DNA of 64,000 nt, taken from the NCBI GenBank assembly GCA_913045175.1, contig CAJWQG010000003.1, forward strand, positions 1 through 64,000, written 5' to 3'. The notes under the pieces were generated by a model that made no database searches, was not told the origin of the DNA, and worked only from the letters and a program-made list of their open reading frames with translations. The first letter of the stretch is position 1. Every line of letters starts with the position of its first letter. The translations under genes and the position numbers were made by a program. Source of the stretch: an uncultured Gammaproteobacteria bacterium. Its GTDB lineage: Bacteria; Pseudomonadota; Gammaproteobacteria; Pseudomonadales; Azotimanducaceae. Below are positions 36,435-46,496 of this stretch, piece by piece.

Positions 36435-38513
36435 TTAGAAATCTTCTGAGAAATCGTAATCCATTTCGTCGAGGGGTGGGGATAGACAATAACCCTGGAT
36501 ATAGTTAAGCCCGGTTTGCCATAGAACGGCGAGTACATTAGGTGATTCGACACCCGATATTGCGGTCAGCAGACCGCTTGCCTGTAATGACTGCACCATC
36601 TCGGTCAACTCTTCCTGTTTTTCCTCATTGTCCTCGATCGCCTCAGCAAACGAACCATCTAACTTTACGTAGTCTGGTGTGAGGTGCTTAAGCAGGTTAA
36701 ACGGATTTAGAGAACATCCGAAATGATTTATTGAGGTCTTACAGTGTAGTTCCGCCAACCCCTTGGTGAAACTCGTGGCCTGTTTAATATATGAGGTTGT
36801 ATCGTTCTCGTGAATCTGGATGATCACCGCGTCGCTAGGAAGCTTAGCGGCCTTCAGTGCGAGGCTGAACCACGGCAGAAAGGTCTCATCTGATATCGAT
36901 TTGTGAGAGATGTTTATGAATAGTTTCGCTTTTCCGCCGGTTTCTCGTCGTTCCGATAAGGCCTTAAAAGCTGACAGCACGATACTACGATCCATCTTTT
37001 ACAGGAGTCCGGCATCTGCAGCAGGCCCAAGGAACTGTCCTGGATTCAACTCATGACCGTCGTCTCCCAGCAATCTGGTGAGTAGTTCAAACTGCTCTTC
37101 ATCATCCCCTTGTAGACTAATAATCGGCTGAAACGCGAGTTTCAGTGAATTATCGTCAAGCGCTTTTCTCAACAGGTCCTTGATGTGTTCCGATGTAAGC
37201 GTTTTGCCCTCATCACCAACAGTAACCTGGGTTGCCTGGTAGAAGTTAACGCCGTTTCCATCTTCTACGACTTCCGCAGCCTGATGAGCTCGTGAAATAA
37301 TCTCTTCCGAACTGGGTGCGCTCTCGGTAATCAACGATAAGCCGATGGTTACCGTTATATCGAAACTCCTACCTGACACTTCGCAAAGATGGCCTTCAAC
37401 CTGGGACCGAATCTGTTCGGCCAGGTCGCCTGCTTGCTCACGATCGCTTCCTTTATAAAGTATAGTCAGAACATCATCACTGAAACGCGCCATTAGATGT
37501 TCGTCGGGGACTATCTCCCTAATGAATACTGAGATATCACCTAGCACCAGGTCTGCGTTTGATATCCCTGCATCAGACCGAATGCGCGAAAAGTGATCAA
37601 TTTCGATGTAGAAGACTACGTAATCGTGTCGTCCTTCTATGGCAGTCATCTACTGCAGTGTCCATGTGTTCAACGAAGTACTGTCGATTGAATAATCCTG
37701 TTAGCAGATCCTGACTTGAGATTTCCTTGATACGATCTTCTAGATCACTGTCATCGACAAGTGGTCTGAAAATAACCTGAGTACATTGTTCACCATCGTA
37801 AGTTGCTGGTGATAATGACAGTTTGGTTAGGATGGTGGATCCTTCGCTATCCACGCAGTTGAATTCTTCACTATCTTCTTCGTGGTCTTCAAAAGACTTG
37901 AGGAAATCCTTGAATTTGTCCTGATCCGATCCGGCGATCAGGTCGATAAATGGAATTCCGGCAAACTCTTCTTCATCCTCGTAACCGAACATATCGGCGT
38001 ACGCGTGGTTTGTTAAATGTGCATGCCCTCGTGTACGTAGGCGATTGCTGCGTTGGATGAAGCGAGAAGAAGTTGGTTTCGTCGATCTGTCTCTCTCATT
38101 TCGACGTCAGCTCGCCGTTTCGCGCATCTGACTTCTAAATTTTCAAGTTCACGCTCGATGACAAGTACCAGTCTTTCGTCATCATCGTCCAGGGCGACAT
38201 CCTTGGCGCCGATCTTTAGTCCTTCGGTTATCGATTCTGGTTCCCGGTTTTCAACTATCAATATAGCCGGTACGTCTTTCTCGAGTTCCTTGACTTGTTT
38301 AATTACCTTCTCAGCAGTGAGATCATTTGCTTCTTCAGAGGCCAGAAGAAGATCCCAGGCATGTTCTTGTAATTGAGCGGTTAGATCTGCCTCTGACTCA
38401 ATTTGATGCGCGCGCGTTGCCCGACCCGCTGTTCGAAGCAGGACGATGAGTTCCTCCGCCCTATTCTGGGATTCTTCCAGAATAAGGAGTCTGACTGGCT
38501 CATTGCTACTCAT
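36435..38513 (-). pseudogene. fimX: FimX-like REC-PAS-GGDEF-EAL regulator, inactivated
   Basis: Four adjacent pieces on the minus strand together spell a 692-residue FimX homologue (P. aeruginosa FimX is 691 residues, also beside serB). 38513-38013 is the receiver-like domain and the start of PAS. A one-base loss near 38013 shifts the frame (HI-Y-TNHAYADMFGY expected). 38012 to about 37650 is PAS and the GGDEF start. A one-base gain near 37650 shifts back. 37649-36999 is a degenerate GGDEF (RFSDDVLTIL) and the EAL start with ELL in place of EAL. An in-frame TAA at 36999-37001 then breaks the EAL domain, whose rest ends YIQGYCLSPPLDEMDYDF. FimX binds c-di-GMP and promotes type IV pilus assembly. 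The two shifts cancel, but stops remain. Confidence 0.85.
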
Positions 38514-38566
38514 GGTTAATACTAGTGGCTATCAAATTCATCGCGTCTACTATAGCAAATATGCAC

Positions 38567-39559
38567 TCACAACTTTATCTCGCACTTAGCGTCTGCACCC
38601 GGTATTTCACGAACCAGTTTGGGAACGAGATAACCAGGCAATTGCCCCCGCATCTGACGAACCAATCCCGCACCGATTTCGTCTGGAACATCGTAGTGCG
38701 CGGCACCTGCCACCTTGTCAAGCAGATGTAGGTAATAGGGCATGACCCCGAGCTGTGATAGCCGCCAGGAAAGCTCAGTCAGGGTTCCGACGTCGTCATT
38801 TACGTTCTTTAACAGGACACTTTGATTGAGGATGGTCACATTTGCTGACCGGAGATGGTTGATGGCCGCTTCCACGTGGGTATCCAGCTCGTAGGCGTGA
38901 TTTGCATGTATTACAAAAACCAGGTGAAGCTTGGTCTGACGCACCCAGGTGAGCAGTTCTTCGTTTACTCGCTGTGGAATTACGACGGGAAGTCTCGTGT
39001 GAATTCGCAGGTTGGTAATCTGCGTCAGCGATTCGATCGCTTCTGCCAACTCCCCCAGTCGATTATCTGGCATGATCAAGGGGTCACCGCCACTTAAGAT
39101 CACCTCGTGTATTGAAGGGTCTTGGTCGATGTAAGCTTTGACAGAGGCCCAGTCTTTTTTTGAAAGCTGGAACTCGCTATAGGGGAAATGGCGTCGAAAG
39201 CAGTATCGACAATTGACTGCACAGACGCCTGTGGTAACGATCAATAAGCGGCCTCTATATTTGTGAATGATCCCCGGTCCCTGCGTATGCTGTAGTTCCA
39301 TCAGGGGATCTTTCGAGAATCCGATAGATGGATCGTTCTCCGCTTTCCTGGGGAGCACCTGAAGTAATAGAGGGTCCATCGGGTCGCCTTTTGCGATCCT
39401 GTTTAGATAAGGCAGAGGGACGAGAAGCGGGAAGTCTGTTTGAACTTCGTCCAGGTGGATGCCCAATGCCTCTGCGAGGTCGTTGGCATTCTTTATGCTG
39501 TGCTGCAGGTGCCATTGCCATGAATGGTCATGCAAAGCTGAGTCTGTTCGAGGTATCAT
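38567..39559 (-). CDS. epmB: EF-P (R)-beta-lysylation protein, lysine 2,3-aminomutase
   Basis: EpmB converts L-alpha-lysine to (R)-beta-lysine for attachment to elongation factor P. It is a radical-SAM, PLP-dependent enzyme; the [4Fe-4S] motif CX3CX2C is in [16 protein letters not shown], and [10 protein letters not shown] and the PLP-binding region near [12 protein letters not shown] are visible. The ATG at 39559 ([16 protein letters not shown], 330 residues) fits the family start; the frame stays open upstream through efp without meaning. It is divergent from efp, with only 28 bp between the start codons. Confidence 0.95.
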   Translation of the reverse strand: MIPRTDSALHDHSWQWHLQHSIKNANDLAEALGIHLDEVQTDFPLLVPLPYLNRIAKGDPMDPLLLQVLPRKAENDPSIGFSKDPLMELQHTQGPGIIHKYRGRLLIVTTGVCAVNCRYCFRRHFPYSEFQLSKKDWASVKAYIDQDPSIHEVILSGGDPLIMPDNRLGELAEAIESLTQITNLRIHTRLPVVIPQRVNEELLTWVRQTKLHLVFVIHANHAYELDTHVEAAINHLRSANVTILNQSVLLKNVNDDVGTLTELSWRLSQLGVMPYYLHLLDKVAGAAHYDVPDEIGAGLVRQMRGQLPGYLVPKLVREIPGADAKCEIKL

Positions 39560-39587
39560 TGCGCAGACGATCACTAGTGAGAGACGG

Positions 39588-40160
39588 ATGGCGACGTATT
39601 CTACCAACGAATTTAAGTCTGGTCTTAAGGTTATTCTTGAGGGTGACCCCTGCAATATTGTTGAGAATGAGTTTGTAAAACCGGGCAAGGGGCAGGCATT
39701 TAACCGAGTGAAACTCAAGAATCTTAAGACCGGACGTGTCTGGGAACGTACGTTTAAATCAGGTGAATCGATTGAGGCTGCGGACGTTATGGAATTTGAC
39801 ATGGAGTACCTGTACACAGATGGTGAGTACTGGCATTTCATGAAGACTGATGGAAGCTATGATCAACTCGGGGCCGATAAGTCTTCGGTAGAGGAGTGTA
39901 TCCCTTGGCTCAAGGAGACCGATAGGTACGTGGTCACTTTGTGGAATGAGAGCCCTATTGCTGTGAGTCCACCTAATTTTGTGGAGTTGGAAGTATCAGA
40001 GACAGATCCCGGTTTAAAGGGAGATACGGCTCAGGGAGGATCAAAACCGGCGACGTTAAGTACCGGTGCGGTAGTCAAGGTTCCCCTTTTTATTAATGTT
40101 GGGGAAGTAATCAGAGTTGACACCCGAACTGGTGAGTATCAGAACAGAGTCAAAAACTAG
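39588..40160 (+). CDS. efp: Translation elongation factor P
   Basis: EF-P relieves ribosomes stalled at polyproline stretches. The 190-residue protein is full length. Lysine 34 in the loop VKPGKGQAF is the beta-lysylated residue, and both enzymes that modify it flank the gene. Three beta-barrel domains are expected; domain III ends [14 protein letters not shown]. The ATG at 39588 gives [15 protein letters not shown]. epmA follows 5 bp later. Confidence 0.97.
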   Translation: MATYSTNEFKSGLKVILEGDPCNIVENEFVKPGKGQAFNRVKLKNLKTGRVWERTFKSGESIEAADVMEFDMEYLYTDGEYWHFMKTDGSYDQLGADKSSVEECIPWLKETDRYVVTLWNESPIAVSPPNFVELEVSETDPGLKGDTAQGGSKPATLSTGAVVKVPLFINVGEVIRVDTRTGEYQNRVKN

Positions 40161-40165
40161 AGCAC

Positions 40166-41128
40166 GTGACCAATAATTGGGCTTCTGAGGTCAATTACCA
40201 AACCCTCGTTCTGAGGAACAACCTTCTGCAAGACCTCCGTGCATTTTTTGCACAACGTAGTGTGCTGGAAGTTAACACACCCACCCTGGGCATTGCTGGT
40301 GTCAGTGATGTTCACCTTGCCAGTTTGACGGTTCCCCTCGGAGCTCACCTGGGTTACCTGCAAACGTCTCCTGAGCACGCTATGAAGCGACTGCTTGCAA
40401 ATGGAAGTGGACCTATATATCAGATGTGCCCTGCGTACCGCGCTGGTGAGTTTGGTGATAGGCACAACATTGAGTTCACCATGTTGGAATGGTATCAGCC
40501 TGGGTACTCCATGGATGATCTTATTGCCGAGGTTGGAGAGCTCTTGAAGAAGATCTGTGACCTTGAGCCTGAGGTCATCAGTTACCAGTCTGTCTTCGAG
40601 CTACACTGTGGTATTAGCCCGCACCTGGCGCCTGTAGAAGATCTGGTACTACTGGCTAAGGAAAGAGAAATCGACGCCACGCATCTTAAAGACGTCGATG
40701 ATAGCCAGGCAGATTATCTTGATCTTCTATTCTCGGCACTGGTACAACCGCATCTTGAAGCTGTTGTAGTTGTTGATTTTCCAGCGTGTCAGGCGGCTTT
40801 GGCAAATTATGGTGTGAATACCTCAGGAGAGACCGTTGCGCGTCGATTCGAACTTTTCCTTGATGGAGTCGAAATTGCCAATGGATATGACGAGCTGCGT
40901 GATGGTGACGAGATACGCAAGCGTTTTGAGAATAATAATGCTATTCGCGAGCGTCGAAACCTGCCGGTAGTGCCTTTGGACGAACAAGCGTTTATCGCAA
41001 TGTCGAGTATGGATCCTTGTGCGGGTGTCGCGCTAGGGGTGGATCGACTCTTGATGCACCTTTGTGGGGTGCGGGAAATATCAAAGGTTATAAATTTTGC
41101 TCGAGATCACTGGCCCGGGATTAAGTAA
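40166..41128 (+). CDS. epmA: EF-P lysyltransferase (EpmA/GenX/PoxA)
   Basis: EpmA is a truncated class II lysyl-tRNA synthetase paralogue that ligates beta-lysine to EF-P Lys34. The 320-residue product has only the catalytic core, no anticodon-binding domain: motif 2 MCPAYRAGEFGDRHNIEFTM and motif 3 GVALGVDRLLMHLCG are visible. The start is GTG at 40166. It forms an operon with efp and overlaps convergent psd by 8 bp. Confidence 0.95.
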   Translation: MTNNWASEVNYQTLVLRNNLLQDLRAFFAQRSVLEVNTPTLGIAGVSDVHLASLTVPLGAHLGYLQTSPEHAMKRLLANGSGPIYQMCPAYRAGEFGDRHNIEFTMLEWYQPGYSMDDLIAEVGELLKKICDLEPEVISYQSVFELHCGISPHLAPVEDLVLLAKEREIDATHLKDVDDSQADYLDLLFSALVQPHLEAVVVVDFPACQAALANYGVNTSGETVARRFELFLDGVEIANGYDELRDGDEIRKRFENNNAIRERRNLPVVPLDEQAFIAMSSMDPCAGVALGVDRLLMHLCGVREISKVINFARDHWPGIK

Positions 41129-41930
41129 CAAGTCCCTGTCCGAATTGGACGGTTTCACCGGGAGAGACCTTCCAGCTAACCTGGTTCTTAAGTAACAAAA
41201 TCACCGTTGACCCCAGTTGAAAGTGTCCGACTTCACTTCCCTGCGCAAACTGTGGGTCTTCAAAATTGTTCTGTTCATGGAAGCGGCCGGGCGGGTAGGG
41301 AGATTTGCGCCAGACAGGTTTGATTCCTGCCACAATCATTGCTCCTACCATGATTAGGGCGATCTTTGAGTGCTGGGTTTCTAGTTCACATACTAAACGC
41401 TCGTTCTTGGTAAATAATCCGGGTATCTGTTTTGCGGTTAGCTGGTTGACTGAAAACAAGCGACCCGGGATATAGCGACTTCGGTTGATTTCACATTTAG
41501 CCGGTGTGTGAACGCGATGGTAATCTTTTGGTGCGAGATAAATTGTGATGAAACTCCCGTTCTCGTAGTCTTCGACGTGATCCCTCGCCAAAAGATGTTC
41601 GAGCGAGTAGGAGATTCCTTTGGCTTGAAGTAACTGGTTCTTAACGATATCTCCCAGCTCTGAAACAGTACCGTCGCATGGACATATAATATCGTGGCCC
41701 GTCACTTGCCGTGCACCTGGCCTTAGCGCTCTGGTAAAGAAGTGGTTAAACGAGCGGTAGGTATCCGTGTCGGCGGATTCCGCTTCCTGCATATTCACAC
41801 CGTATGTTTTTATAAATGCGTTGATCGCGAGATTTTTTATCCAGCGAATCTCGAGCGCGGCCAGCGTTCCGATGATCCTTGATAATAAATGTTGCGGTAG
41901 CAGGTGCTGGAGAATGACAAACGGATGCAT
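41121..41930 (-). CDS. psd: Phosphatidylserine decarboxylase proenzyme
   Basis: Psd makes phosphatidylethanolamine in the inner membrane. The 269-residue proenzyme contains the self-cleavage motif LGST in HFQLGSTVILLL, whose serine becomes the pyruvoyl cofactor, and FFTRALRPGAR and YLAPKDYHRVHTP upstream. The ATG at 41930 shares its A with the TAA of rhdA (TAATG), indicating translational coupling; a longer frame upstream lies only inside rhdA. Confidence 0.95.
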   Translation of the reverse strand: MHPFVILQHLLPQHLLSRIIGTLAALEIRWIKNLAINAFIKTYGVNMQEAESADTDTYRSFNHFFTRALRPGARQVTGHDIICPCDGTVSELGDIVKNQLLQAKGISYSLEHLLARDHVEDYENGSFITIYLAPKDYHRVHTPAKCEINRSRYIPGRLFSVNQLTAKQIPGLFTKNERLVCELETQHSKIALIMVGAMIVAGIKPVWRKSPYPPGRFHEQNNFEDPQFAQGSEVGHFQLGSTVILLLKNQVSWKVSPGETVQFGQGLVT

Positions 41931-42733
41931 TAGGTCTCTATCGGGAGGTCCGGGTCGTTGCCCCACTCTGACCAGGAACCATCGTAGGCACTGACCTTAT
42001 AACCAAGAGATTTCCCAACCAGGTAGGTCAACCCTGATCTATGATGGGTCTGACAATGTGTGATGATCTCTTTATCCCGCGTAATTCCTAATGATTCGAG
42101 GTGATCGGCGATGTCGTCGCGAATCCGTAGGGCTCGTTCTCGGTCCATAACTTCAAGCCAGTCAAGATTAATGGCTCCCGGGATGTGACCACCTCGAAGC
42201 GCGTTTACCTTGACCCCTCGATACTCTTGATTAGACCGCGCGTCCCAAACGATTTTGTCTGGTTGGTCGATTGTTTGGAGTACATCGTCAATTGATGCGA
42301 TGAGACTGTGATCTATACTTAACGTTGGACGCTCCACAGGCGTGATCTCAGGTACGGAGGTTGTTATTTCAAGTCCTTCCTTAGTCCACGCGATAAGTCC
42401 ACCGTTCAGGTACGAGCTGCATCTGTGACCTATCACATCCAGAGTCCAGATGAATCTACCGGCCCAGCCACCGCCTTCGTCATCGTATGCCACGATGTGC
42501 GTCTCGGGCGTGTACCCGATTCTCGCCAACAACGCTTCAAGTCTGCCGATATCAGGGAGTTTCCCTATGGCTGGCTGAATGCCCGATACAAGCTCTGCCG
42601 GTTCTACGTGTACTGCTTCTGGCAGGTGCATCCTGGCGTAGACCTCATTTCTGCAAAGGTCGACAATGAGAATATTATTATCCTCAAGGTGTTGTAGAAG
42701 CTCGTCTGGTTCTAGTATGAGTGGTAGCGGCAT
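41930..42733 (-). CDS. rhdA: Thiosulfate sulfurtransferase (rhodanese)
   Basis: A tandem rhodanese of 267 residues. The second domain carries the active-site loop THCQTHHRSGLTYLV with the catalytic Cys; CQTHHRS is the loop known from RhdA of Azotobacter and Pseudomonas, where the gene also precedes psd. The first domain (about 10-125) lacks a catalytic Cys at the matching place. ATG at 42733 (MPLPLILEPDELL) is preferred; an upstream ATG would add an unconserved hydrophobic stretch. It may supply sulfane sulfur; the in vivo acceptor is unclear. Confidence 0.9.
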   Translation of the reverse strand: MPLPLILEPDELLQHLEDNNILIVDLCRNEVYARMHLPEAVHVEPAELVSGIQPAIGKLPDIGRLEALLARIGYTPETHIVAYDDEGGGWAGRFIWTLDVIGHRCSSYLNGGLIAWTKEGLEITTSVPEITPVERPTLSIDHSLIASIDDVLQTIDQPDKIVWDARSNQEYRGVKVNALRGGHIPGAINLDWLEVMDRERALRIRDDIADHLESLGITRDKEIITHCQTHHRSGLTYLVGKSLGYKVSAYDGSWSEWGNDPDLPIET

Positions 42734-42846
42734 ATCTGTGGCATTAAACCCGTATATGAATGTGGCGGCAACTGTCGCGCAGAACCTAAGACCTGTTAAC
42801 ATAATGAGTTCGAATCAATAGCATTGGATGGCTTGCCGTAGAACAC

Positions 42847-43398
42847 ATGGTTAGCTACTCGGAAAATCTTATCTGGATGGACCTGGAAATGACGGGTCTT
42901 GATCCGGAAGTCGAACGGATCCTTGAGATTGCCACGATCGCAACCGATTCGTCGCTAAACATTCTTGAGGAAGGCCCTGTGTTGGTCATCCGTCAGAGCG
43001 AAACATTGCTTGCGGGCATGGACGACTGGAACCAGGAACACCACACCAAATCGGGTTTGGTTGATCGAGTCTTGGCCGATGGGATTACGGAAGCAGAAGC
43101 CGAAGCTCAAACTATTGAGTTTATTAGTAAGCATGTTGAGAAGGGCGAGTCACCGCTTTGTGGTAACAGCATTGGCCAGGATCGTAGATTCCTTGTGCGT
43201 TATATGCCGGAACTCGAAAATTTCCTCCATTACCGTAACCTGGATGTTAGTACTGTCAAGGAGTTGGCTTTGCGCTGGCAACCTGATGCAGCACGTGCGG
43301 TCAAAAAAGAAGGTGTTCATAGGGCCCTCGATGACATCAAAGAGTCCATCGACGAACTCCGTCAATACAAAGAGAACTTCTTCCAGACTACCCGTTAG
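42847..43398 (+). CDS. orn: Oligoribonuclease
   Basis: Orn degrades 2- to 5-nucleotide RNAs, including pGpG, to mononucleotides and is usually essential in gammaproteobacteria. The 183 residues show the DEDDh exonuclease sites: [21 protein letters not shown] and [14 protein letters not shown]. Its 3' end overlaps convergent queG by 11 bp. As the pGpG hydrolase it also closes the c-di-GMP turnover pathway. Confidence 0.97.
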   Translation: MVSYSENLIWMDLEMTGLDPEVERILEIATIATDSSLNILEEGPVLVIRQSETLLAGMDDWNQEHHTKSGLVDRVLADGITEAEAEAQTIEFISKHVEKGESPLCGNSIGQDRRFLVRYMPELENFLHYRNLDVSTVKELALRWQPDAARAVKKEGVHRALDDIKESIDELRQYKENFFQTTR

Positions 43399-44476
43399 GC
43401 GAGCGGACTTCCTTTTTTGCCAGCTGTTGCTGGATTGCCCAATCCACGTGTTCTCTTACCATGTCAGAGGTATGTTGTTTGCCCGAGAGCGCAGCAAGGA
43501 TTTCTGGACTGTAATCCGCATTTCCCAGCGCGATGCTGATGTTTCGTATCCAACCGTCATAGCCGGTGCGACGGATAGCTGAACCCTGTGTATTTTTGCT
43601 GAACTCCTCCTCGGTCCACCCAAATAGTGACAGTAGTGATGCAGAATCGAAGTCGTTACGTGGTTTAAAGTCAGGTTCTGCTGTGGGTTGCGCGTACCGA
43701 TTCCAGGGGCAGATGGCCTGGCAATCATCGCAACCAAAGATTCGATTTCCCATGCGTTCTCTAATGGGAATTGGGATGACCCCTCTGTTCTCAATGGTGT
43801 GGTAGGAAATACACCGCCGTGAGTCCAATTCGTACGGCGCGACAATTGCCCTGGTAGGGCAGACATCCATACATGCGCTGCAACTTCCACAGCGATTGCT
43901 AACGTCGGGCTTATCGATTGGTAGTGGAATATTGGTGTAGATCTCTCCTAAGAAGAACCAGGATCCCGCAGATTCGTTTAGCAGGAGCGTGTTCTTACCT
44001 ATCCAACCAAGCCCGGCTTTTTCGGCGGCACCTTTTTCAAGCACTGGCGCACTGTCCGTAAACACGCGTGCAGAAAATTCAAAAGAATCCGTATCGTTGA
44101 GATGATCGTTGATTCGGTCCGTAAGTGCTCGCAGTCGAGCACGTAACACCTTGTGATAGTCTCGACCGAGTGCATAACGCGCAATGTAGGCTTTTGACGG
44201 AGAACTTAGCGTTTTTTCAACGTTCGCATCATCAGGCAGGTAATCCATGCGTGCGCTGATGATCCGAATCGTTCCTGGTATCAGCATATCTGGCCTGCTG
44301 CGCTTTTCGCCGTGTTTGGACATGTATTGCATGTCGGCGGCGAAGCCCTTCTCAAGCCAATTTTTTAGGTGGGTCTCGTGCTTTCCCAGATCAGTATCGG
44401 TTATACCAGTCTGTTGGAAACCGAGCTCTTTACCCCAGGATTTTATCGCGTGCGCCAGTTCTAAGTAGTTTTCCAA
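43388..44476 (-). CDS. queG: Epoxyqueuosine reductase
   Basis: QueG reduces epoxyqueuosine in tRNA to queuosine using cobalamin and iron-sulfur clusters. The 362 residues contain two [4Fe-4S] motifs, [16 protein letters not shown] and [16 protein letters not shown], and the catalytic Asp region [22 protein letters not shown]-terminal HEAT-like stretch follows. It is divergent from nnrD with 56 bp between starts. Confidence 0.95.
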   Translation of the reverse strand: MENYLELAHAIKSWGKELGFQQTGITDTDLGKHETHLKNWLEKGFAADMQYMSKHGEKRSRPDMLIPGTIRIISARMDYLPDDANVEKTLSSPSKAYIARYALGRDYHKVLRARLRALTDRINDHLNDTDSFEFSARVFTDSAPVLEKGAAEKAGLGWIGKNTLLLNESAGSWFFLGEIYTNIPLPIDKPDVSNRCGSCSACMDVCPTRAIVAPYELDSRRCISYHTIENRGVIPIPIRERMGNRIFGCDDCQAICPWNRYAQPTAEPDFKPRNDFDSASLLSLFGWTEEEFSKNTQGSAIRRTGYDGWIRNISIALGNADYSPEILAALSGKQHTSDMVREHVDWAIQQQLAKKEVRSPNG

Positions 44477-44532
44477 TTACGCGCCAACAATACAAAGGTT
44501 TACAATAGTATAACGCTGGAGCTCGAGATCGC

Positions 44533-45978
44533 TTGAAAACATACCTCTACACCGCAGACCAGGTAAGGCAGATTGACCAGGTTGTCATCAACGAACGCGG
44601 GATACCTGGCCTCGTCCTGATGCGAAGGGCTGCTGAGGCGACGGTAGAAATCGCTTTAGCGCATTGGCCCTCCGTCTACAATGTTACCGTGTACTGTGGC
44701 AGTGGTAATAATGCGGGTGATGGCTATATCGTTGCAGGATTGCTCGCTAATCGCGGCATATCCGTTAAGGTCGTCGCGGTGGGCGATACTGAGAAACTTG
44801 GTTCTGACGCTGGTGCAGCTTTGGCATTTTGCAGGGAGAGTGATGTCCAGATCGCGCACGATCACACCATTGGCGATGAAGAGCTTATTGTAGATGCGCT
44901 GCTTGGAACGGGACTCAAAGGGCCGGTCAGAGAATCCTATAAAAAGGCGATAGAGAATATTAACGAGAGCGGCAAGCCAGTGCTTTCTGTCGATATTCCG
45001 TCAGGGTTGTCTGCTGATACGGGCGAGGTCCTGGGTTCGGCCGTTCGTGCAAGTGAAACTGTAACGTTCATAGCCAGGAAACAAGGCTTGTATACAGGTA
45101 AGGGACCGGTTCTCGCTGGCAAGATTGAGTATGCGGACCTTGATGTTCCCCTCGATGTGATTCACCGGACAGATACCCAGTTGTTGGATATTGAGCGGTG
45201 CGTTAGTCAGATTCCCACTCGAGATCAAGATGCTCATAAAAACACGTTTGGTCACGTACTGGTGATAGGCGGTGACCTGGGTATGGGAGGGGCTGTCATT
45301 ATGGCGGCCGAAGCAGCGCTCCGAACGGGGGCTGGCCTCGTAAGTATCGCGACGCGTCAGGAGAACACAACTGCCGCACTATCACGACGTCCTGAAGTAA
45401 TGGTTAAGGGCGTTTCCGAGAGTAAAGACCTCGCACCAATGCTTGCTCGAGCGAGTCACGTCGTCCTTGGTCCCGGCCTTGGCAGCAGCGACTGGTCCCG
45501 GTGGTTATTCAAAGAAGTGATGTCAGTCGATAAACAGGGAGTTATGGATGCTGACGCGTTGAACATCCTCGCGGAGCACCCTCAAACCTGTAAGGGCTGG
45601 GTATTGACTCCCCATCCAGGAGAAGCGGCACGCCTGCTTGGAAACGACAAAAGTGTGGATAGATTTTCCAACCTGGATGCGATTCAGAAAAAATTTGCTA
45701 GCGTGGTATTACTTAAGGGAGCGGGTACGCTAGTTACCGACGGGCGTAACAAGTCGCTATGTCCCTATGGAAATCCTGGAATGGCGACTGCAGGTATGGG
45801 AGATGTTTTGAGTGGTGTTATTGGTGGATTGCTCGCGCAGGGGATGAATCCCTTATCAGCAGCAGAAACCGGTGTAGTACTTCATGCACATGCGGCGGAT
45901 CAGCTTGCCGCAAAACTTGGGCATCGAGGGTTGATTGCGACTGATATTATTCCTGCGGTTCGAGAACTGGTGGGGTAG
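44533..45978 (+). CDS. nnrD: Bifunctional NAD(P)HX epimerase/dehydratase
   Basis: The protein repairs hydrated NADH and NADPH. The N-terminal YjeF epimerase domain (about 1-215) has VYCGSGNNAGDGYIVAGLL and VDIPSGLSADTGEV; the C-terminal ATP/ADP-dependent dehydratase domain (about 225-480) has GDLGMGGAVIMAAEAALRTG, LTPHPGEAARLL and GNPGMATAGMGDVLSGVIGG. At 481 residues it is the fused form found in gammaproteobacteria. The start is TTG at 44533. tsaE follows with an overlap or a 5-bp gap depending on the start. Confidence 0.94.
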   Translation: MKTYLYTADQVRQIDQVVINERGIPGLVLMRRAAEATVEIALAHWPSVYNVTVYCGSGNNAGDGYIVAGLLANRGISVKVVAVGDTEKLGSDAGAALAFCRESDVQIAHDHTIGDEELIVDALLGTGLKGPVRESYKKAIENINESGKPVLSVDIPSGLSADTGEVLGSAVRASETVTFIARKQGLYTGKGPVLAGKIEYADLDVPLDVIHRTDTQLLDIERCVSQIPTRDQDAHKNTFGHVLVIGGDLGMGGAVIMAAEAALRTGAGLVSIATRQENTTAALSRRPEVMVKGVSESKDLAPMLARASHVVLGPGLGSSDWSRWLFKEVMSVDKQGVMDADALNILAEHPQTCKGWVLTPHPGEAARLLGNDKSVDRFSNLDAIQKKFASVVLLKGAGTLVTDGRNKSLCPYGNPGMATAGMGDVLSGVIGGLLAQGMNPLSAAETGVVLHAHAADQLAAKLGHRGLIATDIIPAVRELVG

Positions 45979-45983
45979 TGGAG

Positions 45984-46496
45984 ATGGAGTACCAAACTCG
46001 GTTGGAATCTGAAATCGATACTATTGCCTTTGGTATGACACTGGCTGAGTCGTTATTTGAAGGCGGTCGAATCTACATCAAGGGAGATCTTGGTGCGGGT
46101 AAAACGACGCTGTGTCGGGGGATTCTGCGCCGATTTGGGTTCGAGGGTGCTGTCAAGAGTCCGACGTTCACTCTTGTTGAGCCCTATGAGTTACCGGAGT
46201 TGTCAATCTACCACTTCGACATGTATAGATTATCGGATCCCAGCGAGCTCGAGTACATAGGGGTGGATGAGTATTTTCAGCCTGGGAACCTGTGTCTGGT
46301 TGAGTGGCCGGAGCGCGCACAGGATAGGTTGCCAACCGGAGACCTGGAGATTCAACTCAGTATCATTGGTCGGTCCAGGAACGTTTTACTGCGCTCGATA
46401 GCGAACGAATCCCTGTGCCAGGAAGTGGCGAAGCGTCATCGCTTGAAAAGCAGTGCCATAGGACACAAACTAACCGTCGGTGATGATCCGGACTAA
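45984..46496 (+). CDS. tsaE: tRNA t6A biosynthesis ATPase TsaE
   Basis: TsaE is the P-loop ATPase partner of TsaB and TsaD in making t6A37 of tRNAs. Walker A is IKGDLGAGKTTLCRG, followed by SPTFTLVEPYE, HFDMYRLSDPSELEYIG and LVEWPERA, all diagnostic. ATG at 45984 is chosen (170 residues); GTG at 45978 overlaps the nnrD stop. The 3' end overlaps the amiB start by 14 bp. Confidence 0.94.
   Translation: MEYQTRLESEIDTIAFGMTLAESLFEGGRIYIKGDLGAGKTTLCRGILRRFGFEGAVKSPTFTLVEPYELPELSIYHFDMYRLSDPSELEYIGVDEYFQPGNLCLVEWPERAQDRLPTGDLEIQLSIIGRSRNVLLRSIANESLCQEVAKRHRLKSSAIGHKLTVGDDPD

Noticed and set aside
38567-39841. Longer EpmB with about 94 extra N-terminal residues
   Set aside because: The extra part lies opposite efp and looks random; the ATG at 39559 matches the family start.
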